Part shown: positions 1 to 7,068 of the stretch, piece after piece | How the letters are laid out: every line of letters starts with the position of its first letter | Position numbering within the stretch: the first letter of the stretch is position 1 | From: Peptococcaceae bacterium BRH_c4a | Lineage (GTDB): Bacteria > Bacillota > Desulfotomaculia > Desulfotomaculales > Desulfocucumaceae | Direction: 5' to 3' | Length of the DNA stretch: 64,000 nt | Assembly: GCA_000961585.1 (NCBI GenBank) | Contig: LADN01000098.1 | Coordinates: 37,732 to 101,731, forward strand | Made by a program: the position numbers and the translations under genes | Notes under the pieces: model-generated | The model's input: only the letters and a program-made list of their open reading frames with translations | The model's database searches: none | What the model was told of the DNA's origin: nothing

Positions 1-142
1 AGAAGGGACAGGTCACGCTTTTAACCGGATCCCGCCCAAAATAAACATTTTGCAATGGTCTTTTCATAAAAGACTGCAGCTACCCCTCTTCCACAGTTTT
101 TACCACAAGGAAAGCAATTCTCCTCAAATGCAATCCACTTGA

Positions 143-216
143 GGGTCGCTTTTGAGGCAGGCTGTACTACTCTGAATTCTGGATTCTGGATTCCAGCCCG
201 CCCGCAGGGCGGCTGA
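143..216 (+). repeat. Partial copy of the dispersed composite repeat (right half)
   Basis: This stretch carries the CTTGAGGGTCGCTTTT block followed by a short run of 7-bp units (GAATTCT, GGATTCT, GGATTCC) and a GC-rich palindrome (CCCGCCCGCAGGGCGG). The same order recurs at 6.2, 19.0, 26.5 and 63.8 kb, so it is the right half of the family described at 6088-6277. Positions 1-142 hold no gene that I can support; a small AAAAGAC/GTCTTTT hairpin lies near 59-75. Confidence 0.6.
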
Positions 217-219
217 TTA

Positions 220-465
220 TTACTCGTCCGGGCCGGGAATTTCCAGCGTCATACAGTCGTTGCCCGAACTGCAGGACTTGGTTGTTACCTTTGGCTTGCT
301 GCCGCCTTTTCCTGATCCCATAACATAGTTGGTTCTGCTTATCACCCGCTCAAAGGAAGGTGATTTGCATTTGGGACATTCAATGATAACTTCTTCACCC
401 GTCTTTATAAACAGCTTTTCAAAAATATTGCCGCATTCAAGGCATCTAAATTCAAAAATAGGCAT
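220..465 (-). CDS. FmdB-family zinc ribbon protein
   Basis: An 81-residue protein that starts MPIFEFRC, the usual opening of the FmdB zinc-ribbon family (putative regulatory proteins). Two CxxC pairs (Cys8/Cys11 and Cys30/Cys33) would bind one zinc. After residue 45 comes a glycine/lysine/serine-rich tail with two more cysteines (65 and 71). It is transcribed away from the dsr cluster, and an AGGAGA-like site lies just upstream of the ATG on the minus strand. The family call is firm. The cellular role is not: FmdB proteins have been linked to formamidase/amidase regulation but most are uncharacterised. Confidence 0.85.
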   Translation of the reverse strand: MPIFEFRCLECGNIFEKLFIKTGEEVIIECPKCKSPSFERVISRTNYVMGSGKGGSKPKVTTKSCSSGNDCMTLEIPGPDE

Positions 466-913
466 AAATCATCTTTCTCCTTAAGAAGTTTAAATCCAGA
501 GCAATTAAAGGGCTTGACCTTTCCCAATCATCGTGGTTATTATATCAGTATAGCAGATACAATGTCAAAAGATAGCGGGTTGTTTTATCCTCCGATGGCA
601 AGCACATCCTGTGGACTTTTCGGTCGGTGGTGTTGTAAAATACCAGTGGGAGTTCTGGTTTCGGCGGGGCCTGTTTTCGGGCAGGAAAATTGAATAGAGA
701 CAGAAGGAATAATCTGAAGACTTTGGGTTTGTTTTTTTCGCTTTTCAGCAAAAGGCCCCGGTCAAATCAGGGATGAAAGGCGTAAGTCAAGATGCTATGG
801 CGGTGTCCCGGCAGATGAGCCGACAAGGCGTATAATTCGGAGAGGGATTAGAATAATGCAGGGGCCGGCTATAACATATCAGTTTCAATACAATATTTAA
901 GGAGGGTTCTTTA
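466..913. other. Gene-free stretch upstream of the ferredoxin gene
   Basis: No reading frame here resembles a known protein; the short minus-strand frames at 545-751 and 787-987 look like chance ORFs. A TATAAT hexamer at 831-836 could be the -10 of a promoter for the ferredoxin gene at 914, but no convincing -35 lies at the right distance. Confidence 0.4.
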
Positions 914-1102
914 ATGTACACTGTAACCATCGATCGCGATAAGTGCGAGGGATGCGGAGAGTGCGTGGAAAACTGCCCGGCTTCCATACTGGAAATGGCT
1001 GACGGAAAAGCTCAGGTGTCCGGTGATCTGGAAGATTGCCTGGGCTGTGAAACCTGCGTATCCGTATGTACCACCGGCGCCGTCACTCTTACCGAGGGCT
1101 AA
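914..1102 (+). CDS. 2[4Fe-4S] ferredoxin
   Basis: A 62-residue soluble ferredoxin with two complete CxxCxxCxxxC motifs (Cys11/14/17/21 and Cys42/45/48/52). It should carry two low-potential [4Fe-4S] clusters and act as a cytoplasmic one-electron carrier. A strong GGAGGG ribosome site precedes the ATG. A paralogue with the same cysteine positions lies 400 bp downstream (1510-1698), followed directly by dsrM and dsrK, so one or both may feed or drain electrons at the sulfite-reduction machinery. That link is inferred from position only. A hairpin at 1135-1168 follows the gene. Confidence 0.9.
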   Translation: MYTVTIDRDKCEGCGECVENCPASILEMADGKAQVSGDLEDCLGCETCVSVCTTGAVTLTEG

Positions 1103-1509
1103 ACAGCAGTTAATTAATTGGAGAGTATGCCATTGATAAGGCCGCCGCTTAAGAGTGGAGGCCTTATCGGGTTTAAGTGTTGAAATCTGATACTTTTTGT
1201 TAAACTCATAAAAAATCTGGATGTAAACAGAAGGATAAATTAATTGAGTAACGAAATAGGTAATAAGGAAATTACTCTGAAATTGTTACCGCGCGACCAG
1301 GCCTGAAGTGATACAGTGGGGGCTGTGGGCGTATGGTTTTTTTCTGTTGTTTGAGCAGGTTTTTATGGTTCCGGAATGGAGTTTTTGGTAGGGTTATATA
1401 AATAATTGTTATGATTGCGTCCGGTTTTTGGTGGCGGACCTGCCGTGGAGAGGAGTTAACGGCCGCCAGCATTAGGTAATATAGATTTAGAGATTAAGGA
1501 GGTGATCCT
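1103..1509 (+). other. Inter-ferredoxin gap with hairpin
   Basis: Contains a 9-bp perfect stem (GATAAGGCC at 1135-1143 with GGCCTTATC at 1160-1168), probably a processing or termination signal after the first ferredoxin although no T-run follows. The remainder is AT-rich and holds no supported gene. An AGGAGGTGAT ribosome site at its end serves the second ferredoxin. Confidence 0.5.
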
Positions 1510-1698
1510 GTGTATCAAATTGAAATTGATCGCGAGAAATGCGAGGGTTGCGGTGAGTGCGCAGAAGCCTGTCCCGGCTCGGTGCTGGGAATGACGGACG
1601 GCAAGGCCGAAGTCACAGGCAGCAACGACGACTGCCTTGGCTGTGAGTCGTGTGTATCGGTTTGTCCCAGTGGCGCAGTGGCCTTGCAAGAATTGTAA
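1510..1698 (+). CDS. 2[4Fe-4S] ferredoxin (second copy)
   Basis: A 62-residue ferredoxin that starts at GTG behind a near-perfect AGGAGGTGAT ribosome site. All eight cluster ligands are present (Cys11/14/17/21 and 42/45/48/52). It is clearly a duplicate of the gene at 914 but differs in many non-ligand residues. Only 31 bp separate it from dsrM, so co-transcription with dsrMK is likely. The family is certain; the physiological partner (DsrK, DsrAB or another oxidoreductase) is inferred. Confidence 0.9.
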   Translation: MYQIEIDREKCEGCGECAEACPGSVLGMTDGKAEVTGSNDDCLGCESCVSVCPSGAVALQEL

Positions 1699-1729
1699 TA
1701 CTTATAGGGCACCCTAAGGAGGTGTTGAT

Positions 1730-2542
1730 GTGTCTTATTTTATTCTTCAGATTTTACCCTATCTCACCATGGTGATTTTTACTTTTGGACTGCTGTACAG
1801 GCTGGGTCGCTGGGCCGGATCCAGGATAGTTCATAATATCACGCTTTCGCCGTTTCCCCAGAGCAATACCCAGGCGCTTGGTATTTTAGGAGCCGAACTG
1901 ATATTCTTCCGCAGCCTGTTCAACTTTGACCGGCCGCTGTGGATAGGCGCCTGGCTTATGCACATAGCTCTGTTTTCGGTTATTGGCGGCCATGTGGTGG
2001 GTATTTACTTCCTGGGCAGGCAGTTTGTCTACCTTGGTATGTCGGCCAGCCTCAGCGAGAATATGTCGGCCGTGTTGGGGACCAGTATGGGGCTTCTTAT
2101 GCTCGCCGGGCTTTTATACCTGCTGATCAGGCGTTTCACCATCGCCAAGGTTAAGGAAGTCACCGGTCCCAGCGATTACCTGCACCTGGTGCTTCTGCTG
2201 ACTATTGTTGTTATCGGAAACATTATGCGTTTGTGGGAGCACGATCTGGGAATAAGCTATGCTCCGGTGAAGGATTACGTCACTCATCTGGTTATGCTGC
2301 AGCCAGTGCCCATGAATCATGAGGTCCTGACAAAGCCGCTTTTTGTGCTGCACCTTTTATTTGTGCAAATACTTCTAATGATCTTCCCATTCAGTAAATT
2401 AATGCATGTCTTTGGCATGTTTGCCGAGCGTTGGATTATAAACCGCGTGTACAAGGAACCCGCACCAGGGCTGCCCAATGTGGATGTGGCAGCAGCCAGG
2501 GCTGCGGGCGCCGGTCTGCCGTCTGGCGACGGCGCGGCTTAG
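1730..2542 (+). CDS. dsrM: DsrM-like membrane cytochrome b subunit (NarI-type)
   Basis: A 270-residue integral membrane protein starting at GTG behind AAGGAGGTG. About five hydrophobic helices are visible, with several intramembrane histidines (for example in WLMHIAL, GGHVVG, YLHLVLL and VLHLLF) as candidate haem b ligands, as in the NarI/DsrM gamma-subunit fold. The role known for DsrM is to pass electrons from menaquinol to DsrK at the cytoplasmic face, feeding the DsrC trisulfide in sulfite reduction. The immediately following gene is dsrK (14-bp gap). An Ala/Gly-rich tail after residue 245 is probably unstructured. No dsrJ, dsrO or dsrP lies nearby, which matches the two-subunit DsrMK known from Gram-positive sulfate reducers. 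Confidence 0.87.
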   Translation: MSYFILQILPYLTMVIFTFGLLYRLGRWAGSRIVHNITLSPFPQSNTQALGILGAELIFFRSLFNFDRPLWIGAWLMHIALFSVIGGHVVGIYFLGRQFVYLGMSASLSENMSAVLGTSMGLLMLAGLLYLLIRRFTIAKVKEVTGPSDYLHLVLLLTIVVIGNIMRLWEHDLGISYAPVKDYVTHLVMLQPVPMNHEVLTKPLFVLHLLFVQILLMIFPFSKLMHVFGMFAERWIINRVYKEPAPGLPNVDVAAARAAGAGLPSGDGAA

Positions 2543-2555
2543 GGGGTGAAAATAA

Positions 2556-3938
2556 GTGCCTGAAGTTAATGGTCTGAAGATGCCTGCCAAGGCGTCAGAA
2601 AAGGAAATGAAAAATATTCACATTGATCCGGTGCCCGATGACCAGAAGGTTGAGGTGGCCTTACAACACCTGGACGAAATGCGCAAGAAGTTCCGTTCTT
2701 TCGTTATGGCCATGGAATCCTGCGTTAAATGCGGCGCTTGCGCCGAAAACTGCCACACTTACCTGGGCACAAAGGATCCCAACAACATTCCCACCAACCG
2801 GGCCGAGCTTATCCGCAAGATTTATAAACGGTATTTTACCCTGGAGGGCCGCTGGTTCGGAAAGCTGGTGGGGGCCGAGGATTTGACCCTGGATGTGCTT
2901 GAACAGTGGTATTCTTATTTTTACCAGTGCAATGAGTGCAGGCGTTGCGCCATGTCCTGCCCCTTCGGCATTGACACCTGCGAGGTCACCTTTGTGGGCC
3001 GCCAGATACTGCACTGGCTGGGGATGGTTCCCAAGCTGCACGCCAATGTGGGCGCCGCCATGGAAAAGGCGGGCAACCACACCGGGTTGCCCAAGCCCAG
3101 TCTGATAGATACCCTGGAGTTTCTTTCCGAGGAGATACAGGAAGAGTTTGGTGTGGAAGTCAATTTCCCGGTGGATAAGCCGGATTCCGACATTCTTTAT
3201 ATTCCCTCGTCGGCTGACTTCCTTCTGAATCCATATACACTGATGGGCGCCGGAATGTTCTTTACGTATATCGGCGCCAACTGGACCATACCCAGCACGG
3301 TGGCTGAGGCCGGGAATTTCGGTCTGCTGTTTGACCAGAGGTTCACCCAGCGCCACAACGTCACAAGATTGCTGGATGCCTCCCAAAAGCTGGGCATCAA
3401 GAAGATTGTCTGGGGTGAGTGCGGCCACGGCTGGCGGGCAGCCAAAATGTACATTCCGACCCTGGCGGACCGCCCGGTAAAATGGCCCATCGTGCATCTG
3501 CATGATGAAACATCCTATTACGTCAATACCAATCAGTTGAAACTGGATCCCGGTAAAAACAACCATCCCACAACACTGCATGATCCCTGTAACTATGGCA
3601 GGGCCTGCGGCATGACCAAGCAACTGAGGGATGTTCTTTCGGCCTGCGTGACAGATTTCCGTGAAATGACTCCCAACCAGGAGAAAAACTTCTGCTGTGG
3701 CGGAGGTTCGGCAATACTGTTTGACGACCCGGAAATGTACGATCTGCGCATCAAGTTTTCTGCCAAGAAGGCCGAGCAGGTCAGGGCAACCGGCGTGGGC
3801 GCCAACGGCGACGGTTATCTGTGCGCTCCCTGCTCCATTTGCAAAGCTCAGCTCTATCCCATGGTGGAAGAACACAAGTTGGGTGTAGAGGTAAAAGGTT
3901 TGATTGACTTGCTGGGCAAGGCCCTGGTCTGGAAATAA
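2556..3938 (+). CDS. dsrK: DsrK-like iron-sulfur protein (HdrD family)
   Basis: A 460-residue cytoplasmic protein, GTG start behind AGGGGGTG. Two N-terminal [4Fe-4S] motifs (Cys56/59/62/66 and Cys125/128/131/135) are followed by a C-terminal CCG domain: Cys345, the CC pair at 380-381, and Cys423/426/429. In heterodisulfide reductase HdrD and in DsrK the CCG domain holds the catalytic cluster that reduces a disulfide or trisulfide, here presumably oxidised DsrC. A weaker CCG-like segment (GECGHGW near 287) replaces the first CCG repeat. It forms a transcription unit with dsrM and ends in a hairpin terminator at 3962-3996; dsrC follows after 246 bp. The family call is firm and the partner assignment follows known DsrMK biology. 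Confidence 0.9.
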   Translation: MPEVNGLKMPAKASEKEMKNIHIDPVPDDQKVEVALQHLDEMRKKFRSFVMAMESCVKCGACAENCHTYLGTKDPNNIPTNRAELIRKIYKRYFTLEGRWFGKLVGAEDLTLDVLEQWYSYFYQCNECRRCAMSCPFGIDTCEVTFVGRQILHWLGMVPKLHANVGAAMEKAGNHTGLPKPSLIDTLEFLSEEIQEEFGVEVNFPVDKPDSDILYIPSSADFLLNPYTLMGAGMFFTYIGANWTIPSTVAEAGNFGLLFDQRFTQRHNVTRLLDASQKLGIKKIVWGECGHGWRAAKMYIPTLADRPVKWPIVHLHDETSYYVNTNQLKLDPGKNNHPTTLHDPCNYGRACGMTKQLRDVLSACVTDFREMTPNQEKNFCCGGGSAILFDDPEMYDLRIKFSAKKAEQVRATGVGANGDGYLCAPCSICKAQLYPMVEEHKLGVEVKGLIDLLGKALVWK

Positions 3939-3961
3939 AACTTAGTTAAAAATATTGGGAC

Positions 3962-3996
3962 TGCCATATCGCCTGAAACGGGCGAATGGTATTTTT
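3962..3996 (+). terminator. Rho-independent terminator after dsrK
   Basis: TGCCATATCGCC pairs with GGCGAATGGTA across a short TGAAAC loop (one bulged A), followed by TTTTT at 3992-3996. It would end or attenuate the dsrMK transcript before dsrC, allowing dsrC separate expression. Confidence 0.65.
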
Positions 3997-4184
3997 AGGC
4001 AGGCCCCATTTAAAAGACATGTGATTGACTATGGGACCTGTCAATGGTATCCTTGTATCTGGGGGAACATGTCTGCGGGTACTTGTGGGGGTGCCGGCGT
4101 GACTTGGTTTTTTTACCCTGGTTATTAAAACAGGCGAAAGATATATATCGCCATATCAAAAATTTAGCGGAGGTGCTTTTTGAG

Positions 4185-4502
4185 ATGCCATTCGTAAATA
4201 TTGGTGGTAAAGAAGTCGAATTGGACGAGGATGGTTTCATGGTTGATCCGGAGGCCTGGACCGAGGATTGTGCCAAATATTTTTCTGAAGGCGAAGGAAT
4301 TCCCGAAATGACAGAAGATCACTGGAAGGTTATCTTCTACCTGCGTGACTATTACAAGCAATTCCAGATTGCTCCCATGATTCGTAAGCTGTGCAAAGAA
4401 ACCGGCTGCAGCCTGAAGTACATTTATGAGCTATTTCCCACCGGTCCTGCAAAAGGTTCCTGCAAACTGGCAGGTCTGCCCAAGCCCACCGGTTGCGTGT
4501 AA
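4185..4502 (+). CDS. dsrC: DsrC, sulfur-trafficking substrate protein of sulfite reductase
   Basis: A 105-residue protein of the DsrC/TusE family. The reading frame is open further upstream, but the family begins at the MPFVNIGG segment and an AGCGGAGG ribosome site sits 11 bases before this ATG, so I start it there. The flexible C-terminal arm carries both conserved cysteines, Cys93 and the penultimate Cys104, with the canonical spacing that marks true DsrC rather than TusE-only homologues. In sulfite reduction these cysteines take up sulfur from DsrAB as a trisulfide, which DsrMK then reduces. dsrMK just upstream and a dsrN-like gene downstream support this role. DsrAB itself is not in the window. 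Confidence 0.95.
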   Translation: MPFVNIGGKEVELDEDGFMVDPEAWTEDCAKYFSEGEGIPEMTEDHWKVIFYLRDYYKQFQIAPMIRKLCKETGCSLKYIYELFPTGPAKGSCKLAGLPKPTGCV

Positions 4503-4567
4503 TTTTCTTGGGTTTCAGGTAAACAGTTTTAATTATTGTGTAATATAGGGCACAGGCCATTGAGTCT

Positions 4568-4589
4568 GCCGGCGGCGTTTGCCGCCGGC
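4568..4589 (+). terminator. GC-rich hairpin between dsrC and dsrN
   Basis: A perfect 9-bp stem, GCCGGCGGC with GCCGCCGGC around a GTTT loop. No T-run follows, so it may stabilise the dsrC transcript or pause polymerase rather than terminate. Confidence 0.4.
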
Positions 4590-4660
4590 GGAGCATAAGC
4601 TTAGTGCCTATTGTTTTTAAGCTATAAGCTTACAGCTTGATTGACGGGGGGGCGTTAAAT

Positions 4661-6067
4661 GTGGTTGAAAACAGAAGAAGAATACCCCGGGTGGTGGTAG
4701 GCGCCCCCTGCGGCAGGTCCGGAAAAACAACTGTTACACTGGGGCTGCTTGCAGCCTTGAAAAGCCGTGGAATTAGGGTTCAACCCTTTAAAAAAGGCCC
4801 CGACTTTATTGATCCCGGTTGGATGACCATGGTTACCGGGCGGCCCTGCCGGAATCTGGACAGCTTTATGATGACCAAACAGGTAATACTTGATTCTTTC
4901 ATGACAAGCGCCGCCGACGCTGATATTGGCGTGGTGGAGGGGGCCATGGGGCTTTTTGACGGGGTTGACATTGAAGGCAGCGGCAGTACCGCAGAAATAG
5001 CAAAGTCCATTGCCGCACCGGTGTTGCTGGTGGTTGACACCACCAGGATGACCAGAAGCATAGCCCCACTGGTAAAAGGGTTCACAAGTTTTGACCCTAA
5101 TCTTACAGTGGCAGGGGTAATTTTGAATAAGGTGGCCAGGCCAAGGCATGAGGCTATGCTCAGGGAGGCCGTGGAAAAATATTGCGGCATACCTGTCCTG
5201 GGGGTAATCCCCAAGGGCCGGCAGTTTACCATTCCAGACCGTCATCTGGGCCTGGTTCCCGCAGCAGAGAGGGATGATCTGGCAGCCTCGGTGGATGAAA
5301 TAGGAAAGGCTGCCATACGCTTCTTTGATATGGACAGAATTTTGGAGGTGGCGGCGTCTGCTCCTTTGTTGAGTTCTTCCGGCTTCCGGCGGATTTTCTG
5401 CCGCAGGTCTGACCAAAACGGTCAAAAACCCGTTGTGGGGGTATTTAGGGACAGGGCTTTCACCTTTTATTACCCGGAAAACATTGAGGCTCTGGAAGAG
5501 GCCGGAGCCCGCCTGGTGGAGATTGACGCTATAAATGACCAGGTTTTGCCCGGTATTGACGCTCTTTACATCGGGGGGGGATTTCCGGAGGTCTTTGCAG
5601 CCGGGCTGGAAGCCAACCAGGGGCTGAGGAAGGCTGTGAAGGAGGGGGTGGAGTCCGGGCTGCCGGTATACGCCGAGTGCGGGGGACTTATGTACCTTGC
5701 CCGGAACCTCGTCTGGAAAGACCGGAAATACCAGATGTCAGGCTGCCTTCCCTTTGACGTGGTGATGTCCGACCGTCCCCAGGGACATGGGTACGAGGTG
5801 GTGGAGGTTTGTTCGGACAATCCTTTCTTTTCCATGGACAGTATTGTCAGGGGACATGAATTCCACCATTCCAGTGTTGAAAATATTGATGAAAGCATGG
5901 TTTCCTTCGCCTTCAGGGTAACCAGGGGCTGGGGCATTGACGGCCGCAGGGACGGGGCTGTATATAAAAATGTACTGGCCTGCTACAGCCACATGCACGC
6001 CCGGTCCTGCCCGGAATGGGCCCCGGCGGTTGTGAAGAGGGCGCTGGAGTTCAGGGAGGGAAGCTGA
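4661..6067 (+). CDS. dsrN: Cobyrinate a,c-diamide synthase family amidotransferase (CbiA/DsrN)
   Basis: A 468-residue two-domain glutamine amidotransferase. The N-terminal P-loop domain (GAPCGRSGKTT near residues 14-24) binds ATP. The C-terminal class-I-like GATase domain has the cysteine nucleophile near residue 340 (YAECGG) and a conserved HEFHHS segment. CbiA amidates side chains of cobyrinic acid. Homologues in dsr clusters, called DsrN, are thought to amidate sirohaem to the siroamide used by DsrAB. The position 158 bp after dsrC favours the DsrN role, but CbiA function in B12 synthesis cannot be excluded. An upstream TTG at 4637 is in frame; I prefer GTG 4661 because a G-rich ribosome site precedes it by about eight bases. 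Confidence 0.85.
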   Translation: MVENRRRIPRVVVGAPCGRSGKTTVTLGLLAALKSRGIRVQPFKKGPDFIDPGWMTMVTGRPCRNLDSFMMTKQVILDSFMTSAADADIGVVEGAMGLFDGVDIEGSGSTAEIAKSIAAPVLLVVDTTRMTRSIAPLVKGFTSFDPNLTVAGVILNKVARPRHEAMLREAVEKYCGIPVLGVIPKGRQFTIPDRHLGLVPAAERDDLAASVDEIGKAAIRFFDMDRILEVAASAPLLSSSGFRRIFCRRSDQNGQKPVVGVFRDRAFTFYYPENIEALEEAGARLVEIDAINDQVLPGIDALYIGGGFPEVFAAGLEANQGLRKAVKEGVESGLPVYAECGGLMYLARNLVWKDRKYQMSGCLPFDVVMSDRPQGHGYEVVEVCSDNPFFSMDSIVRGHEFHHSSVENIDESMVSFAFRVTRGWGIDGRRDGAVYKNVLACYSHMHARSCPEWAPAVVKRALEFREGS

Positions 6068-6087
6068 GAGCTGACAGCTTTTTTCAG

Positions 6088-6277
6088 CGTTAAGGAAAGC
6101 ATGTGCCACATTAAAACATTAAAGCGCTAAAGCCTTATCGGCACTAGTTCCTCCGGGGGTCGCTCCGGGGTCGCTTGAGGGTCGCTTTTAAAGTATGCTG
6201 TCACTATTCTGGCTTCTGGCTCCTGGATTCCGCCGTCTGCAAGACGGCACCGCCGACAAGGCGGTTTTTTCTTTTTT
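6088..6277 (+). repeat. Composite dispersed repeat, 'empty' copy
   Basis: The order is a CGTTAAGGAAAG block, an ATTAAAGCGCTAAA block, CCTTATCGGCACTAGTTCC, tandem GGGGTCGCT blocks, CTTGAGGGTCGCTTTTAAAG, 7-bp repeat units (GGCTTCT, GGCTCCT, GGATTCC) and a double hairpin ending in T6. Related copies lie at 18590-18700, 18704-19132, 26238-26594, 53778-53950 (minus), 59766-60028 (minus) and 63428-63880. This copy lacks the fold-back element found inside others: GTCGCT at 6170-6175 passes straight into TGAGGGTC. Confidence 0.85.
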
Positions 6278-6278
6278 T
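6230..6278 (+). terminator. Double-hairpin terminator within the composite repeat
   Basis: CCGTCTGCAAGACGG forms a first hairpin and CCGCC-GACAA-GGCGG a second, followed by TTTTTTC and more T residues. It lies downstream of dsrN and probably ends that transcript. The same structure closes the other copies of the composite repeat. Confidence 0.7.
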
Positions 6279-6341
6279 ACATACTTATAGCCCCGCCAAC
6301 GCAAAATATAATCATACTCTATTGCTGGGGGGGGAGAGATT

Positions 6342-7055
6342 TTGAACTGCCGGAATGAAAAAAGGGTTGTGGTAACGCTTGTGGCCTTAATAATAGCCGG
6401 GATAATGGCCTGGCAGGGGCCTGAAGCCTTTGGGCAAAACAGAGTTCTCTATTGGGGGAGCAGCGGAAGCGAGGTTAAAAAGGTGCAGTCCTTGCTAAAC
6501 AGGTGGGGCTACTACAATGGCGCTATTGACGGGTATTATTCGGGAAAAACCTTCAGGGCGGTGCAGGATTTTCAAAGGAAAAACGGCTTAAACGTGGATG
6601 GGGTGGTGGGTCCCCAGACCTGGTCGGCCCTGGGCCATCCCGCCGTAAGGCGGCAGGCCACCTCGCAGGCGGCGGCCGGAGGGTCCTCCAGGGGGATAAC
6701 AGACAGAGACAATGTTTATCTGCTGGCCAGGGTTATCGAGGGAGAGGCAGCCGATGAGTCCTATGTGGGCAAAGTGGCTGTAGGCGCAGTGATTGTGAAC
6801 AGAACCCAGAGCGGGGCCTTTCCCAATTCGCTGGCCGGGGTTATTTATCAGCCCCATGCCTTTGAGTCTGTAACCAACGGCCAGTACACAAGACCTGTGT
6901 CCGCTGAGACACTCAGGGCCGCCCAGGAGGCCATAAATGGTTTTGATCCCACCGGGGGTGCTCTGTTTTTCTGGAATCCCTATAAAAAGGTCAGTGCCTG
7001 GATATGGTCCAGGCCGGTGATAACTCAAATAGGACGGCATGTATTTGCCAGATAA
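6342..7055 (+). CDS. sleB: Spore cortex-lytic enzyme SleB
   Basis: A 237-residue exported protein starting at TTG behind a long G-rich ribosome site. An N-terminal signal/anchor (hydrophobic residues about 9-23) is followed by a PG_binding_1 peptidoglycan-binding domain (about 38-95) and a hydrolase_2 domain (about 120-237) that includes the conserved ARVIEGEA segment with the likely catalytic Glu. SleB cleaves the muramic-delta-lactam cortex during germination. It overlaps the next gene, ypeB, the usual partner that places and stabilises SleB in the spore. The call is secure from domain order and neighbour. Confidence 0.95.
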   Translation: MNCRNEKRVVVTLVALIIAGIMAWQGPEAFGQNRVLYWGSSGSEVKKVQSLLNRWGYYNGAIDGYYSGKTFRAVQDFQRKNGLNVDGVVGPQTWSALGHPAVRRQATSQAAAGGSSRGITDRDNVYLLARVIEGEAADESYVGKVAVGAVIVNRTQSGAFPNSLAGVIYQPHAFESVTNGQYTRPVSAETLRAAQEAINGFDPTGGALFFWNPYKKVSAWIWSRPVITQIGRHVFAR

Positions 7056-7068
7056 GGAGTTGTTGCAG

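Noticed and set aside
545..751. 68-codon minus-strand frame
   Set aside because: No similarity, no ribosome site, unusual composition; probably chance.
831..836. TATAAT as promoter of the first ferredoxin
   Set aside because: No acceptable -35 element at 16-18 bp, so it is not listed as a promoter.
2661..3875. 404-codon open frame on the minus strand opposite dsrK
   Set aside because: It is an antisense shadow of a GC-rich, well-supported gene; the translation is rich in Gly, His and Cys with no recognisable domain.
4655..5425. Minus-strand frame of 256 codons opposite dsrN
   Set aside because: Antisense shadow; no ribosome site and no domain.
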